Source: Symbiodinium natans (taxonomy: Eukaryota; Sar; Dinophyceae; Suessiales; Symbiodiniaceae). Taken from it: 64,000 bases of DNA. Positions within the stretch are counted from its first letter, which is position 1. Every line of letters starts with the position of its first letter. The notes beneath the pieces are model-generated. The model made no database searches. It saw only the letters and a list, made by a program, of their open reading frames with translations, and was not told the origin of the DNA. Made by a program: the position numbers and the translations under genes. Where the stretch lies: positions 200,001 through 264,000 of the forward strand of contig CAJNDS010000735.1 in assembly GCA_905221605.1 (NCBI GenBank), given 5' to 3'. Below, piece after piece: positions 38,816 to 48,391 of this stretch.

Positions 38816-39070
38816 CATGATACTACCCATTCCTTCACTTGAAGGTTCGTGGGTAGTTACAAGTATAAGGGGTAAAACTACCCTAAACAAGGTTACAGGT
38901 ACTTACGTACCGTTGCCATACCTAGAACTTGGGATGTCCCCCCTTATACTAACAGTCCTTAATAAAGATTTTAAAGGGGGAACTGCAATCCCTGTTAAGG
39001 GCTGTTAGTATAAGGAGGAACCTCCCAAGTTATAACCCTACTCCTAGCTACCCATTCCTTCAAGACCCAA
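38816..39070. mobile_element. Family B inside a family A-like element
   Basis: An A-type element (CACTTGAAGGTTCGTGGGTA ... AGCTACCCATTCCTTCAAG) is interrupted at 38929-39028 by a complete family B copy. A nested insertion. Confidence 0.6.
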
Positions 39071-39107
39071 TGAGAAGGTACCCAACATCGGGGGCACTTC
39101 CCCCCAG

Positions 39108-39403
39108 ACGGCAACTTTGGAGATGGATAATGTCATTCAGACCGACGAGTGCCTTGGCTGCAGCTGAATAATTTGGCCTTTGTGGATCTTGGGTCTATAC
39201 CCACGAGTAAAGAAACAAAACGTATTGTGAGAGCTCAATGTGCTGGGGCCACCCGCTACCATCACAAGTTTTTAGTCGGGAGGGATTGTTTTCAAAGGGT
39301 CCGTGGTCTAAAAGTTTCAGGCCGTAAGGCCCCTTGGGCTCCCGGAATCTTAGAGCCCGAGCCCGGAGAATCCAGGAAGCTAAGCCCGTCCAGTTCCATC
39401 TAA
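39108..39403 (+). CDS. Candidate terminal exon and overlapping ORF
   Basis: CCCCCAG| then TATLEMDNVIQTDECLGCS and TGA (39167). An 84-codon frame from 39149 (MPWLQLNNLAFVDLGSIPTS...) overlaps its end. Only one can be right. Confidence 0.3.
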
Positions 39404-39601
39404 ATTCTTAGTTTCGAAATGAGGCCCTCAACAAATTTCGTGATAGGTATAGCCCACGGGCCAGCCCGATTCGCTTTCGTAGGTGTGTTTGGATACTCAC
39501 TATATTCACACGTTTCTTGGGAGATTTGTTACATTCCAGGCCTTAAAGGCCCTTAATGCCCTAAAAGCTTCAGGGTTTAAGGGCCGTGGCTTCAGCACTG
39601 G

Positions 39602-39820
39602 ATGGCTAGACCGCCCCTAAATTTGTTTGGGGCTCCGGGACATTTCTTTACTGATGGTCTCAGATTTGTTTGGGGGGCTGGGGTGGAGGTCCTATTGATT
39701 TACGCCAGTGCAACATCAGAGGACTGGATGGGATTTGTGGTTTCAGGGATGGGGTTCGTTCCGGGCTTGGACGCCTTAAGCCTGATGTTCAGAGCAGCCT
39801 TTGTACACTCACAACATTGA
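39602..39820 (+). CDS. Unclassified ORF
   Basis: A 72-codon frame (MARPPLNLFGAPGHFFTDGL...) in telomere-free DNA. No splice signals or family recognised; may be untranslated. Confidence 0.2.
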   Translation: MARPPLNLFGAPGHFFTDGLRFVWGAGVEVLLIYASATSEDWMGFVVSGMGFVPGLDALSLMFRAAFVHSQH

Positions 39821-39913
39821 CATGGGCTGCCTGAATGAACGCCTTATGATCCAGGTAGGTCATACCCTTAGGCAAAACAAAAGCCGAGGCGCGACACCCA
39901 AGGGTCCCAATGT

Positions 39914-40740
39914 ATGATTTCTACGATGCGCAGGTTGCCTGCAGGGCTGCCTTCTCGGAACTTGCCTCTCAGGATCATGACATCAACAGCTGATTTCATC
40001 CTGGGAGCGGACCTTCCCGCATCACAGCTTGCTTGGGCACAACACCCAGCAGCACAAACTTGGTGGCCTCAATGGCGCGAAAACCCTGTGCGGCGGCGTG
40101 TCATTCTGGAGAACCTCCGTGAGCAATGTTATGCCCTGCCTGCTGCTTCGGCTGCGCAAGCCAGGGCCACAGTGCTGTTGATCCAGACACGTGGCCTGTC
40201 CGAGCCCTTCAGTTTGAGCGAAATGTGTCTGCGTCTTTGCGACGAGACTGGCTACATACCAGCCGGCGGCCAAGAGTTGCTTTTGCAAGCATGTTGCACA
40301 GAAGCCGAGCTTCAAAGCTTGTTGCAGGACGTGCACAACATGCGCCAAATGCTTCGATCGAAATCGCTCGCTTAGCGTTTCAGCGCACGCAGCACACGGC
40401 AGCGCGCCGCACTCCCCAACTCCTTTTGCCCGCGGCGCGAGCAGATCCCCCGCATGAGTCAGAGCTTCCCGCCGGCAGCGCGCCGCGCTCCCCGGCTCCT
40501 TTGCCTGCCGTGCAAGCAGAGCCCCTGCGTGAGTCAGGGCTTGCCGCCGCCAGGGCGCAGCACTCTCCGTTTCCTCTGCCTGCAGCGCAAGCAGATGTCC
40601 TGCATGAGTCAGAGCCTACCGGCTCGGCTGCTCCTCTGTCCCGTCCTTGCTTTCGTGCCGATGCTGCAGCCGAGGTCGAGCACTACTTCAGACTAATGGC
40701 CAATTGCAATGGAGCTGTGCTTCGGGATGAATCCTTTTGA
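39914..40740 (+). CDS. Probable coding region with 25-residue repeats, frame change at ~40375
   Basis: Frame one (39914-40375) gives 153 codons that look like a folded helical protein (LENLREQCYALPAASAAQAR..., ETGYIPAGGQELLLQACC) and stops at TAG. Frame two (40126-40740) overlaps it and carries a 75-bp repeat in about three copies, encoding 25-residue units with the pattern LPAxQAxxxxES, then ends HYFRLMANCNGAVLRDESF. A short intron or a frameshift near 40330-40380 would join them; TTTCAG at 40376-40381 is a possible acceptor. No family is recognised. Unlike the rest, 39.1-41.0 kb lacks telomeric repeats. Confidence 0.4.
40438..40625 (+). repeat. 75-bp coding-type tandem repeat
   Basis: Units begin GCAGATCCCCCGCATGAGTC (40441), GCAGAGCCCCTGCGTGAGTC (40516) and GCAGATGTCCTGCATGAGTC (40591). 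The period is divisible by three. Confidence 0.85.
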
Positions 40741-40752
40741 ATTCAACTGCCC

Positions 40753-41022
40753 ATGCACTCCCAGTACATACAGGACCACACTATTGATGAAATAATTGCC
40801 GACTCCTTGCTGCACATTGACCGTTTGCGGCAACTTGACTCTCAGCATTGGCTGTGGCCTGCCGTCGCTTTACGTTTTCGATTTGTTCCAAGCATGCCTC
40901 GCGTCCTGTCAGCATTTAAAGCCTTGGCAGTGGCTTTGTACCACGACCGCTCTGCTACATTTACATGCAAAGCGCGCTGGTGGGCGGGGCCCGTTATGAG
41001 CCCCTTCTTGAGGGTGCCCTAA
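40753..41022 (+). CDS. ORF, possible protein, function unknown
   Basis: An 89-codon frame beginning MHSQYIQDHTIDEIIADSLL has amphipathic, protein-like composition, and an alternative frame at 40796 is poorer. It begins 12 bp after the previous stop. It may be a separate short gene or another exon. Confidence 0.3.
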   Translation: MHSQYIQDHTIDEIIADSLLHIDRLRQLDSQHWLWPAVALRFRFVPSMPRVLSAFKALAVALYHDRSATFTCKARWWAGPVMSPFLRVP

Positions 41023-41042
41023 ACATCTAAGGCTCAATATCT

Positions 41043-41140
41043 AGGACGGAGAGTAGGCCTTTTTCCCTTTTTTTAGGGTTTGGGTTCCCTGGAACCCCCT
41101 TGAAACAAAAGGGCACCTTTTATGGAATCTAAGAAGGCTT
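41043..41140. mobile_element. Family C-like hairpin
   Basis: AGTAGGCCTTTTTCCCTTTT and AAAAGGGCACC arms around GGGTTCCCTGG; related to 29946-30060, 32518-32620 and 59020-59125. Confidence 0.5.
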
Positions 41141-41317
41141 AGGGAACCCCCCTTGTACCAGTGTGCAACTGGTCCTTACAGTTTTGAGATTTACAGTTTT
41201 GGGTTTCGGCTTTTGGTAATCCTTGCAGTTTAGGGTTTCTTTTGGTAGTCCTTACAGTTTTAAGGTTTACAGTTTAGGATTTAGGGTTCAGGGTACCACA
41301 ATGAAGGCCTGTCGTTT

Positions 41318-41715
41318 AGATCAACCCATGCAAAGGTTCCACCGTTTGCTTTGAGGCACACTGCGTGTGGCTCAAAAGTGCCACCCTGAACCCTAAACCC
41401 TAAACCCTACTTTTCCGAAACCTGAAGCCCGAACTCTGGTAGGTTACTGCCTCAACCCCAACCCTCCCTAAAGCGGTGACTAGCCTGAAGCCCGAATCCA
41501 AACAGGCTCTCAGCTTTGTGTGAGCCCTTCGTCCTCAACCTGAACGCAGCCTCATGTGTGAGAAACCCTAAACCCTAAACCCTAAACCCTAAACCCTAAA
41601 CCGAGGGTTTAGGATATAGGGTTCGGGGTTTAGGTCGTCGGGTTCAGGCTTCATACATACTTCGACCCACGGCCTGCACCAGCCACTGGACCTTTTTAGG
41701 CATGGTGGGCCCTAA
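41318..41715 (+). CDS. Candidate exons, Cys-rich
   Basis: 41318-41385 after TTTAG reads INPCKGSTVCFEAHCVWLKS. 41655-41715 after TTCAG reads ASYILRPTACTSHWTFLGMV. Donors are unclear because both run into CCCTAAA, where TAA ends any frame. Confidence 0.3.
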
Positions 41716-41940
41716 ACCCTAAACCCTAAACCCTAAACCCCTAAACCCCTAAACCCCTAAACCCCCTAAACCCCCTAAACCCCTAAACCCTTAAACCCCT
41801 AAACCCCAAAAACCCTAAACCCCAAAACCCCAAAACCCCAAAACCCCAAAACCCCTAAACCCTAAACCCTAAACCCTAAACCCTAAACCCCTAAACCCCT
41901 AAACCCCTAACCCCTAAACCCCTAACCCCTAAACCCGAAC
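41710..41940 (-). repeat. CCCTAAA/CCCCTAAA/CCCCAAAA array
   Basis: About 30 units whose length moves between 7 and 9 bases. Confidence 0.95.
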
Positions 41941-41949
41941 CTCTCCTAG

Positions 41950-42021
41950 GCAACGCAAGAAGGGATTCATGGCGCTCTTCAACGATCAGAAGTCCAAGGT
42001 CAACGGTGCCTTGGATTCCTG
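41950..42021 (+). CDS. Candidate internal exon with consensus donor
   Basis: TCCTAG| to TG|GTGAGCTTG encloses QRKKGFMALFNDQKSKVNGA and LDS; TTTAGGG repeats follow. It starts with one base and leaves two. Product unknown. Confidence 0.5.
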
Positions 42022-42307
42022 GTGAGCTTGGGATGGTGTAGGGTTTAGGGTTTAGGGTTTAGGGTTTAGGGTTTAGGGTTTAGGGTTTAGGGTTTAGGGT
42101 TTAGGGTCCATGCAGCCAATATAGCATTTGGGGACCCGAATGAGCTTCTAAGTATGTAGATAGGGACGTGGGCCCTGAGGGCTCGCCAGATTCGCCAGGG
42201 TTCAGGGTGAGGGGGGGCAGGGTTGGGGTGCGGGGGTTTGGGGTACAGGGCTGGCTTGGATTCTAGGTTGTGCGGGGGGCTTAGGCATGTAGCTGTCACG
42301 GTTTAGG

Positions 42308-42663
42308 GTGAAGGGTTCTAAGGGTTTTCCGAAGAAGGCACGGATCCCATCCAAAGATTTCTTGCGCGTGCGCTTAAGCTTTAACTTCCTCAACTCTTCG
42401 GCCATCTACAGACAGGCCTGGCATATCCTCCATACACAAGTCCTCCCACAACTCGTGCTGTCAGACCACACGCACATCGAGCCCTCAAGGCAAAATAGGT
42501 CGGCTTCGTCCAGGGTTTGGCATGCTTGTTGAGGCACAACCAAGAAGAAGATCAAGCGCCACGACGAGTACTCTGTCTTCCCCTCTGAGTGGCGACTTGG
42601 TTTGTCATGACGGCAGAGCTGAGGACTACGAGTACAGGGTGCCCAAGTCTAAGTACTCATGAC
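42308..42663 (+). CDS. Candidate exons, strand partly unsettled
   Basis: The plus frame 42308-42532 is open for 74 codons, but antisense 42202-42405 reads MAEELRKLKLKRTRKKSLDG, which also looks real. From 42545 (CCAAG|) the plus strand gives KKIKRHDEYSVFPSEWRLGLS then TGA (42610). Another frame gives GDLVCHDGRAEDYEYRVPKS...KYS then TGA (42663), but joined to 41950-42021 it would create TGA. Confidence 0.3.
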
Positions 42664-42739
42664 TCATGACCTCCGAAATTGGTGTAAGGTGTGATTCTAA
42701 GTAGGCCCGCGGAGGTTGAGGGTTGAGAATTCGGTCTCA

Positions 42740-42870
42740 GGGTTTGGGGCTTCGGGTTTTCTAAGCCCCGCCGCCCGCAGACATAGGAGTTAAGGCGTAC
42801 TTTCAGGGTTCGGGGCTTAGGCTTAGGGTTTTCTAAGCCCCACGCCGCCCGCAGACGTAGGAGTTAAGGC
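42740..42870 (+). repeat. ~75-bp tandem duplication
   Basis: TTTTCTAAGCCCCGCCGCCC to AGGAGTTAAGGCGTACT occurs twice with few changes. Confidence 0.8.
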
Positions 42871-42899
42871 GTACTGCTCTCAGATATAACTCAGAGTTT

Positions 42900-43055
42900 A
42901 TCCCAAGGCTCCTATGCAGCACCTTTTTTTGGGGTAGTATACTGGAATCCCCTATAACTACCCCCAAAAAAGGAACTACATTGGAGCCTTTGGGTCTTTT
43001 CTTCAAGGTGGAATCCCCGATAAACTAACCCCAAAAAAGGAACTGCATGGGAGCC
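42900..43055. mobile_element. Hairpin family I, one complete and one partial copy
   Basis: CCCAAGGCTCCTATGCAGCA pairs with ACTACATTGGAGCCTTTGGG; a second right arm follows at 43000-43055. Confidence 0.7.
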
Positions 43056-43060
43056 TCTGA

Positions 43061-43194
43061 GTATCCTCTAAGACTCCCCGCCCACGATAGGGATTGTAGC
43101 AGGGGGTACTATAGTCCCCCTAAACCGTAAACCCTAAACCCTAAACCCTAAGCCCTAAACCCTAAACCGACTGCTAGTAGAAGGGGAAAATCCC
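43061..43194. mobile_element. Family B copy with arm replaced by telomeric repeats
   Basis: The left part GATAGGGATTGTAGCAGGGG and the right end AGTAGAAGGGGAAAATCCCAA are family B. Between them AATCCC-GTTAAGG of the stem is missing, and CCCTAAACC units occupy its place. Confidence 0.7.
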
Positions 43195-43244
43195 AAGTTC
43201 GACCTCGAGTCCTAAGCCCTAAGCCCGGAGCCCTGAACCTGAAG

Positions 43245-43320
43245 CATGCCCCTCCGTCGCCAAGGCAGATGTGGATAGAAAAAATCATTGAGCAGGCGCA
43301 GCTTCCCTTCAGGGCTTTCG
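43245..43320 (+). CDS. Candidate internal exon
   Basis: CTGAAG| opens HAPPSPRQMWIEKIIEQAQL PFRAF (given in two parts) with helix-like composition; the donor is uncertain. Confidence 0.4.
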
Positions 43321-43341
43321 GGGTTTTGGGGTGTTGGGGGT

Positions 43342-43455
43342 CTACTTGGTGTGTGATGGGTAGATAGAAGTAGGGTTAGAAGTATGGTGGGTGCAATCAT
43401 AACCGTATTTGGGTGCTTCTAACCCTAATCATAACCACTCGTGAACCTCCAAGTA
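43342..43455. mobile_element. Hairpin family A, complete copy
   Basis: CTACTTGGTGTGTGATGGGT at the left and ACCACTCGTGAACCTCCAAG at the right; two exon-like islands flank it. Confidence 0.7.
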
Positions 43456-43456
43456 G

Positions 43457-43770
43457 GGCTGATAGGGTTAGACCCTCAAGTGCCCCAAATCTTAGGTTTG
43501 GAAGTTCAGGCGTTCGGCTTTCTCATTGGAGGTTTGCTGGCTTTGTGGTTTGGGGTCCACCTCCTCATCCTGCCCTAACCCCTAAACCCTACAGTGGATG
43601 CCTAGAGCTTACGACTTTGGTTGCGGAGGACGCTTTCTGGGGTTTGGGTTCTACAGGGTGTTTTGGCTTAGTTTACGTAGCGCTCTGAGATTCTAAGTTC
43701 CCCCTCCCCCAGAAATCATGTGCCCAGTTGCATGTTGTTGCTCTTGTTTCCCCTGTTCAAGCTGCCTAAT
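43457..43770 (+). CDS. Candidate terminal exons
   Basis: A frame after AAGTAG runs 77 codons (ADRVRPSSAPNLRFGSSGVR... to GLVYVAL) to TGA at 43688. Shortly after, CCCCCAG| at about 43705 gives KSCAQLHVVALVSPVQAA and TAA. They are probably alternatives or parts of different genes. Confidence 0.3.
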
Positions 43771-44402
43771 ATAGGCTCGGTAGGCCAATGGGACAATTTA
43801 ATATGTTCCCTTCTCGGGTTTAAGAGAACTATATTGAGGAATATTTTTTCAAGGGGCTCTGAGGGCCATACTAGTAGGGGTCGGAAGAATTACTGGCAGT
43901 AGTTAATTATGGAAAGTCTAGAACATCGTTATACGAGGTTAACCCCCCCAAAACCCTATTCTGTTTTTTAAGGCCCCCTATACTATGAACCTGAATGAAG
44001 CAGGGATGGCCTGCGGGGCATGGACTTTTTATGATCGAACTTTTTTGGGGCGTAGGGTTTTGGAGTTTAGGGCTCGGGATCTTGCTTGGCCTTCTTCGTA
44101 ATCCCCAGAGTCCGAGACCCTGCAACTCGAATCCCGAAAGCCTTTTCCAAATCATACAACCCTAAACCCTGAATCCTAAATCCCTAAACCCTAAACCCTG
44201 ATCCCCTAGCCCCCCCCCACGCCCCTAAACCCTCTATGTAGCCCAAGGTCCTCATCCCCCCAATAACCCTAAACCCTGAGTACCCCGAACCCTACACCCC
44301 CAAGCTTCAAACCCTAAGCCCCGACTTCGGGTTTAGGGCTTAGGGTTTGGGGTTTAGGGTTTAGGGTTTAGGGTTTAGGGCTTAGGGCGGCTGAACCCAA
44401 AG

Positions 44403-45428
44403 ATGCATGAGGCGCAAGAGAAGCCCGAGTTCAATGGCTCAGCAGCAGACCCAGGAAGGAGTTTCGAGGAGTTGTCGGCTTCAGGGCTTAGGGGCTTAGG
44501 GGTTCCGGGTTTGGGGTTTAGGGTTTAGGGTTTAGGGTTTAGGGTTTAGGGTTTAGGGCTCAAGCAGGGTTTGGGGTTTAGGGATTGGGGTTTAGGGTTT
44601 ATAGGGGTCTAAGTGCCCCAAAGAAGGCTATTTCGTAATCCTACTTGTACCTACCAATGAACCCCTAAGTAGGGGTTGTGGGGGTTCCGGGCTTGGGGTT
44701 CAGGGTTTAGGGTTTAGGGTTAGGGTTTAGGGTTAGGGTTTAGGGTTAGGGTTTTGGGCTTTGGGCTTTTGGGTGTTGGGTTTTGGGTGTTGGGTTTTGG
44801 GTTTTGGGTGTTGGGTTTTGGGTTTTGGGTTTGGGAGGGTTGGGGTTTGGGGGTTCGAGAGCCTACTCGGAGATTCGTGGGTGGCTAGAACTGGGGTGCT
44901 AAGTCGGGGAAGTATGGCTATGACTGGCTGGAACCTTGGTTGGGACCACTTACTGAAAAGCCCTTTAGGGTTTAGGGTTTAGGGTTTGGGGTTTAGGGTT
45001 TAGGGTTTAGGGTTTAGGGTTTAGGGTTTAGGGAGGGCAGAGTGTTTTGGGTTCAGGGCCCAGCAGAGCAGACTTCTCAGGTCTGGCGCCTAATTCTAGG
45101 TTTAGGGTTTAGGGTTTAGGGTTTAGGGTTTAGGGTCTAGGGTTTAGGGTTTAGGGTTTAGGGTTTAGGGGGTTCAGGGTTTAGGGTGTATAGGCTCAGG
45201 TGTTAGTATCGGTGTCAATCCGAAAAAACCGTAACTTCCACCCGGCACCCCAAGTCCCAAGCCCTAAAGGAAGTGTGGTTCATAATGCAGGTATCCCTTA
45301 AGGCCTGCGCGTCCTCTTCTCGGGCAATGCCTCACCAGCCAGCCAGAGGGGTGGGAACAAACACTTCTTGGCAGGCCATCAGGCCGTGCCGAAACGCTGC
45401 ACTGTCAAAAACTGCAGAAAGCTCCTGA
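44403..45428 (+). CDS. Group of candidate exons, function unknown
   Basis: 44403-44483 (possible start MHEAQEKPEFNGSAADPGRS...), 44904-44969 (CTAAG|, SGKYGYDWLEPWLGPLTEKP, donor AGG|GTTTAGGG), 45057-45099 (TTCAG|, GPAEQTSQVWRLIL, donor G|GTTTAGGG) and 45303-45428 (TTAAG|, ACASSSRAMPHQPARGVGTN..., TGA). Exons 44904 and 45057 join in phase; the others are not proven to belong. Introns are TTTAGGG arrays. Confidence 0.4.
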
Positions 45429-45617
45429 ACCCTGCGCAGTCCCAGAACAGGCCAGGAACTAGGGTCCCTTGTGGGTTTTTGGCTTGGGGGCTTGGGGGAC
45501 CTTCTCAAAACCCGAATCCCAGTTTAACAATGAAGCACCCCAATGGGGCCCTAGCTTAGAACAATGACATACCTCAACCCCATCATCCCCTCCCTCCTCC
45601 CCCGCTTGCGTTTCTAG

Positions 45618-45789
45618 AAGATAGAACCCTGCAAATCCTACGCATGCAGCGAACTTCTGACAACGTTGAAAGTCCTAGCGCCCCACAAGGCCTAGTTAAA
45701 CCCCGAAACCAACAGACAAAGCCAGTCGAGGTGTGGACAGCTTGCCGCGTCTATGCCGACAGGGTGGCGGGCTGGAGATTTCCGTTATG
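45618..45789 (+). CDS. Candidate exon, 57 codons
   Basis: TTTCTAG| opens DRTLQILRMQRTSDNVESPS... to YADRVAGWRFPLW with good composition; an alternative frame KIEPCKSYACSELLTTLKVL... stops earlier at TAG. The 300 bp that follow (45790-46130) hold a hairpin and no exon I can defend. Confidence 0.35.
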
Positions 45790-46371
45790 GTCCCGATATA
45801 AATATTCTAGAATAACCCCCTAAAACACTTTTCTCATAATTAAGGCCCCAAAATCATGGACCTGCAGGGTCAGGGCGCAGGCTCTGGGAGGGGGGGAGGT
45901 GTCATTATGTTTTGGGCGTACATAAGCTTGAGAGTTTAGATGTCTTGTTGGTTGAGGGCTAGCCAGCTTGTTTTATGAACACTTGAGGGTTCAGGGTTGA
46001 TGGTTCCTGAGTCATTGAAGTTTAGGGTTTAGGGCTTCTTAGGGCTTTTAGGGTTTAGGGTTCAGGGTTGTTTGGTTTCAGACTCGGGGTTCGGGTTTTT
46101 AGGTGTATGGGTTAAGTCTTGCAGGGCTAGGGTAGGAGCAAATGGTTTGGGCCATGTCATTCAACTCTAAACCCAAAACCTTGTACTTTATTTCCTGAAG
46201 CTCTGAAACCCTTGAAACCCCTGAACAGGGGTAGGTTTGAGAATATATGTGTTTTATTTAATGGCTGCCGCCAGTGCCCTCCCACCTCACACCCCCCCTC
46301 CACTCCCCTCCGTGCTTTGAGAGGGCTCCAACGCATGTCCAACTCTCTCCACTCTCCCCCCCCCCCACCCC

Positions 46372-46710
46372 TTTCTCACTCTCTCCACCCTCTCCACCCT
46401 CTCCACCCTCTCCACCCTCTCCACCCCCTCACCCTTACCCCCCTTCTCCACCCGTTTCACCACCCCCTCCACCGCCACCTCCACCCCCTCACCCTCCACT
46501 CTCACCACCCTGATTGGGCGGGGGGCGGGGGAAGGGGAGTGGGCCTGCAATTGGAACCCTTAAACACTCCACCCAGAGTGCCGGAAAAAGGGGAAGGGTG
46601 GAGGGGGAGGGTGGAGAGGGTGGCTAGAGTGGTAAAGTAGGGTGGAGAGAGTGGAGCGGGTGCAGGGGGTGACGGGGTGGAGGTGGAGGGGGTGGAGAGG
46701 GTGGAGTGGC
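46372..46710. repeat. Inverted CTCCACC / GGTGGAG arrays
   Basis: The left arm is (TCTCCACCC)n at 46372-46500 and the right arm (GGTGGAGAGG)n at 46596-46708, making a polypyrimidine/polypurine hairpin about 340 bp long. Confidence 0.8.
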
Positions 46711-46713
46711 GAG

Positions 46714-46851
46714 GGAACGACATTTGTTGTTCTCGAGGCCGTCAATGACAGACAAGCAGAAGCAGTTTTTGATTTTCAAATCCCAGGCCCCCCTCGGAGC
46801 AACCCAGAATCAAGTTGCCCATCGGTACCCCAGGACTTAGCGACTACATAA
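46714..46851 (+). CDS. Candidate terminal exon
   Basis: GGCGAG| then GTTFVVLEAVNDRQAEAVFD and on to PQDLATT with TAA. The acceptor is the last repeat unit of the GGTGGAG array. A second frame is also open. Confidence 0.4.
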   Translation, partial: GTTFVVLEAVNDRQAEAVFDFQIPGPPRSNPESSCPSVPQDLATT

Positions 46852-47464
46852 ATGCATGCAAAAAGTAGTGTAGGAGATGTTGTGAATGTTGGAGAGGCAG
46901 TGCAGACGGTGAAGCACAACCATGACTGGCCATAGTCCCCACACCCTGCAGCCCTGGATGTTTTGTAACAAATATGTCTAAGCATAAGTATGAATATAGA
47001 TACAAATACGCATTAAGAATAAATAACAAAACAAAAAACTATATATGTGTATATGTATGTATATACACATATATATATACATGTACGCTCTTTTTGTTGG
47101 GCTGCCCCCCCGCCCCCACCCTCCTCCCCCCGCCCGACCCCATGCCCTTAAACATGGCAGCAGCTTCCCTTTTCGGGGGGGGGGGGGGGGGTGCATAAGG
47201 TTGCTCCTCGGCAAGTTCCCTGCAAGTCAGAATATATAGCTTCCTAGACACGAAACCACCCAGATCGTCTCTCGGCGATCCTTCGAACATTTTGTTGGCC
47301 TGCTCATCGCCATAAACCTCGTTCTGCAGGCCGGGATTTGGGGTTTATGCTTTAAGGAATTTAGATTCCCAAATAGTAGGATCCCCGTATAATAAGGACC
47401 CCAAGAAGGTACCCCTAGTTTGGGAACCCCTCCCCCCCCCCCCCATATTGGAATGGCTGAAACA

Positions 47465-47570
47465 TTGGGATGTTCCCCCTTCTACTAACGGCTCTTGAAT
47501 AGGGATTCGAAAGGGGAGGGGGTGCTCTAATCCCGATTAAGGACTGTTAGGATAAGAGGGAATATCCCAA
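47465..47570. mobile_element. Hairpin family B, complete copy
   Basis: TTGGGATGTTCCCCCTTCTA and GAGGGAATATCCCAA ends. Confidence 0.8.
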
Positions 47571-48391
47571 CTTAAACAGGATATAGGGTTTCAGGGTTCG
47601 GGTAGAACCTCGTCAGTTCTGAGCTCTTCATTTCTAGGGTGCTTCAGAGTTTCGGTTTGACGGCCCTGGGTGCAGGGTTTCCTGTTCAGGTTTCACAACT
47701 CATACAAGTTGTTTCGAAGCCTTCCCTTGTGTTCGGTATGAAATGGCTCTCACCTAAACCCTAAACCCTAAACCCTAAGCCCAGAGAGCTTTATTAGATA
47801 GAAAAGTCGTTTCAGGGCCGAAGGGTGTTGAAGTCACTCCGGATTCAGACCCCAGATCTTGAAGCCCCTCGGCCTTGAGGGCTTAGGGTTTAGGGTTTAG
47901 GGTTTAGGGTTTAGGCCACAAGCCAACCTCGAAGCTCCATCCCCCGCCCGTGAACTCTGAAGACTGGCCTGGATCTCGAATCACAGTCTTACTTTAGGGG
48001 GCTGAAATCCCTAGACCCTAAGCCCTAAACCCTAACCCTAAACCCTAATCCTAAACCCTTTGGGGGGCTTAAGGTTCAGGGCAGAATCAACCTCACCAGC
48101 CTGCACCCTCTCGTGGGCACAAGGTTCAGGGTCTGGGGAGTTAGGGAGCAGAGTGCGTAATCTCGCCCTAAGCCCGGCCCTGACAGAACCATAAATCCTT
48201 CCCCTGCCTGCGACCACTTACTGGGAGAACGGCTGCACATGCATGCTGAATAACAGATGTGCACGTCAATGGGGCACTCGGCCTTTGTGGACGGTAGTTT
48301 CCAGCCGCAAGTCCTAGAATCAAGCTCTCGCCCAATTCCCTCCCGCCCTCCCCGCTCCCTCCTCCCCTTCCCCTCCTCCCCAAGATCGCAG

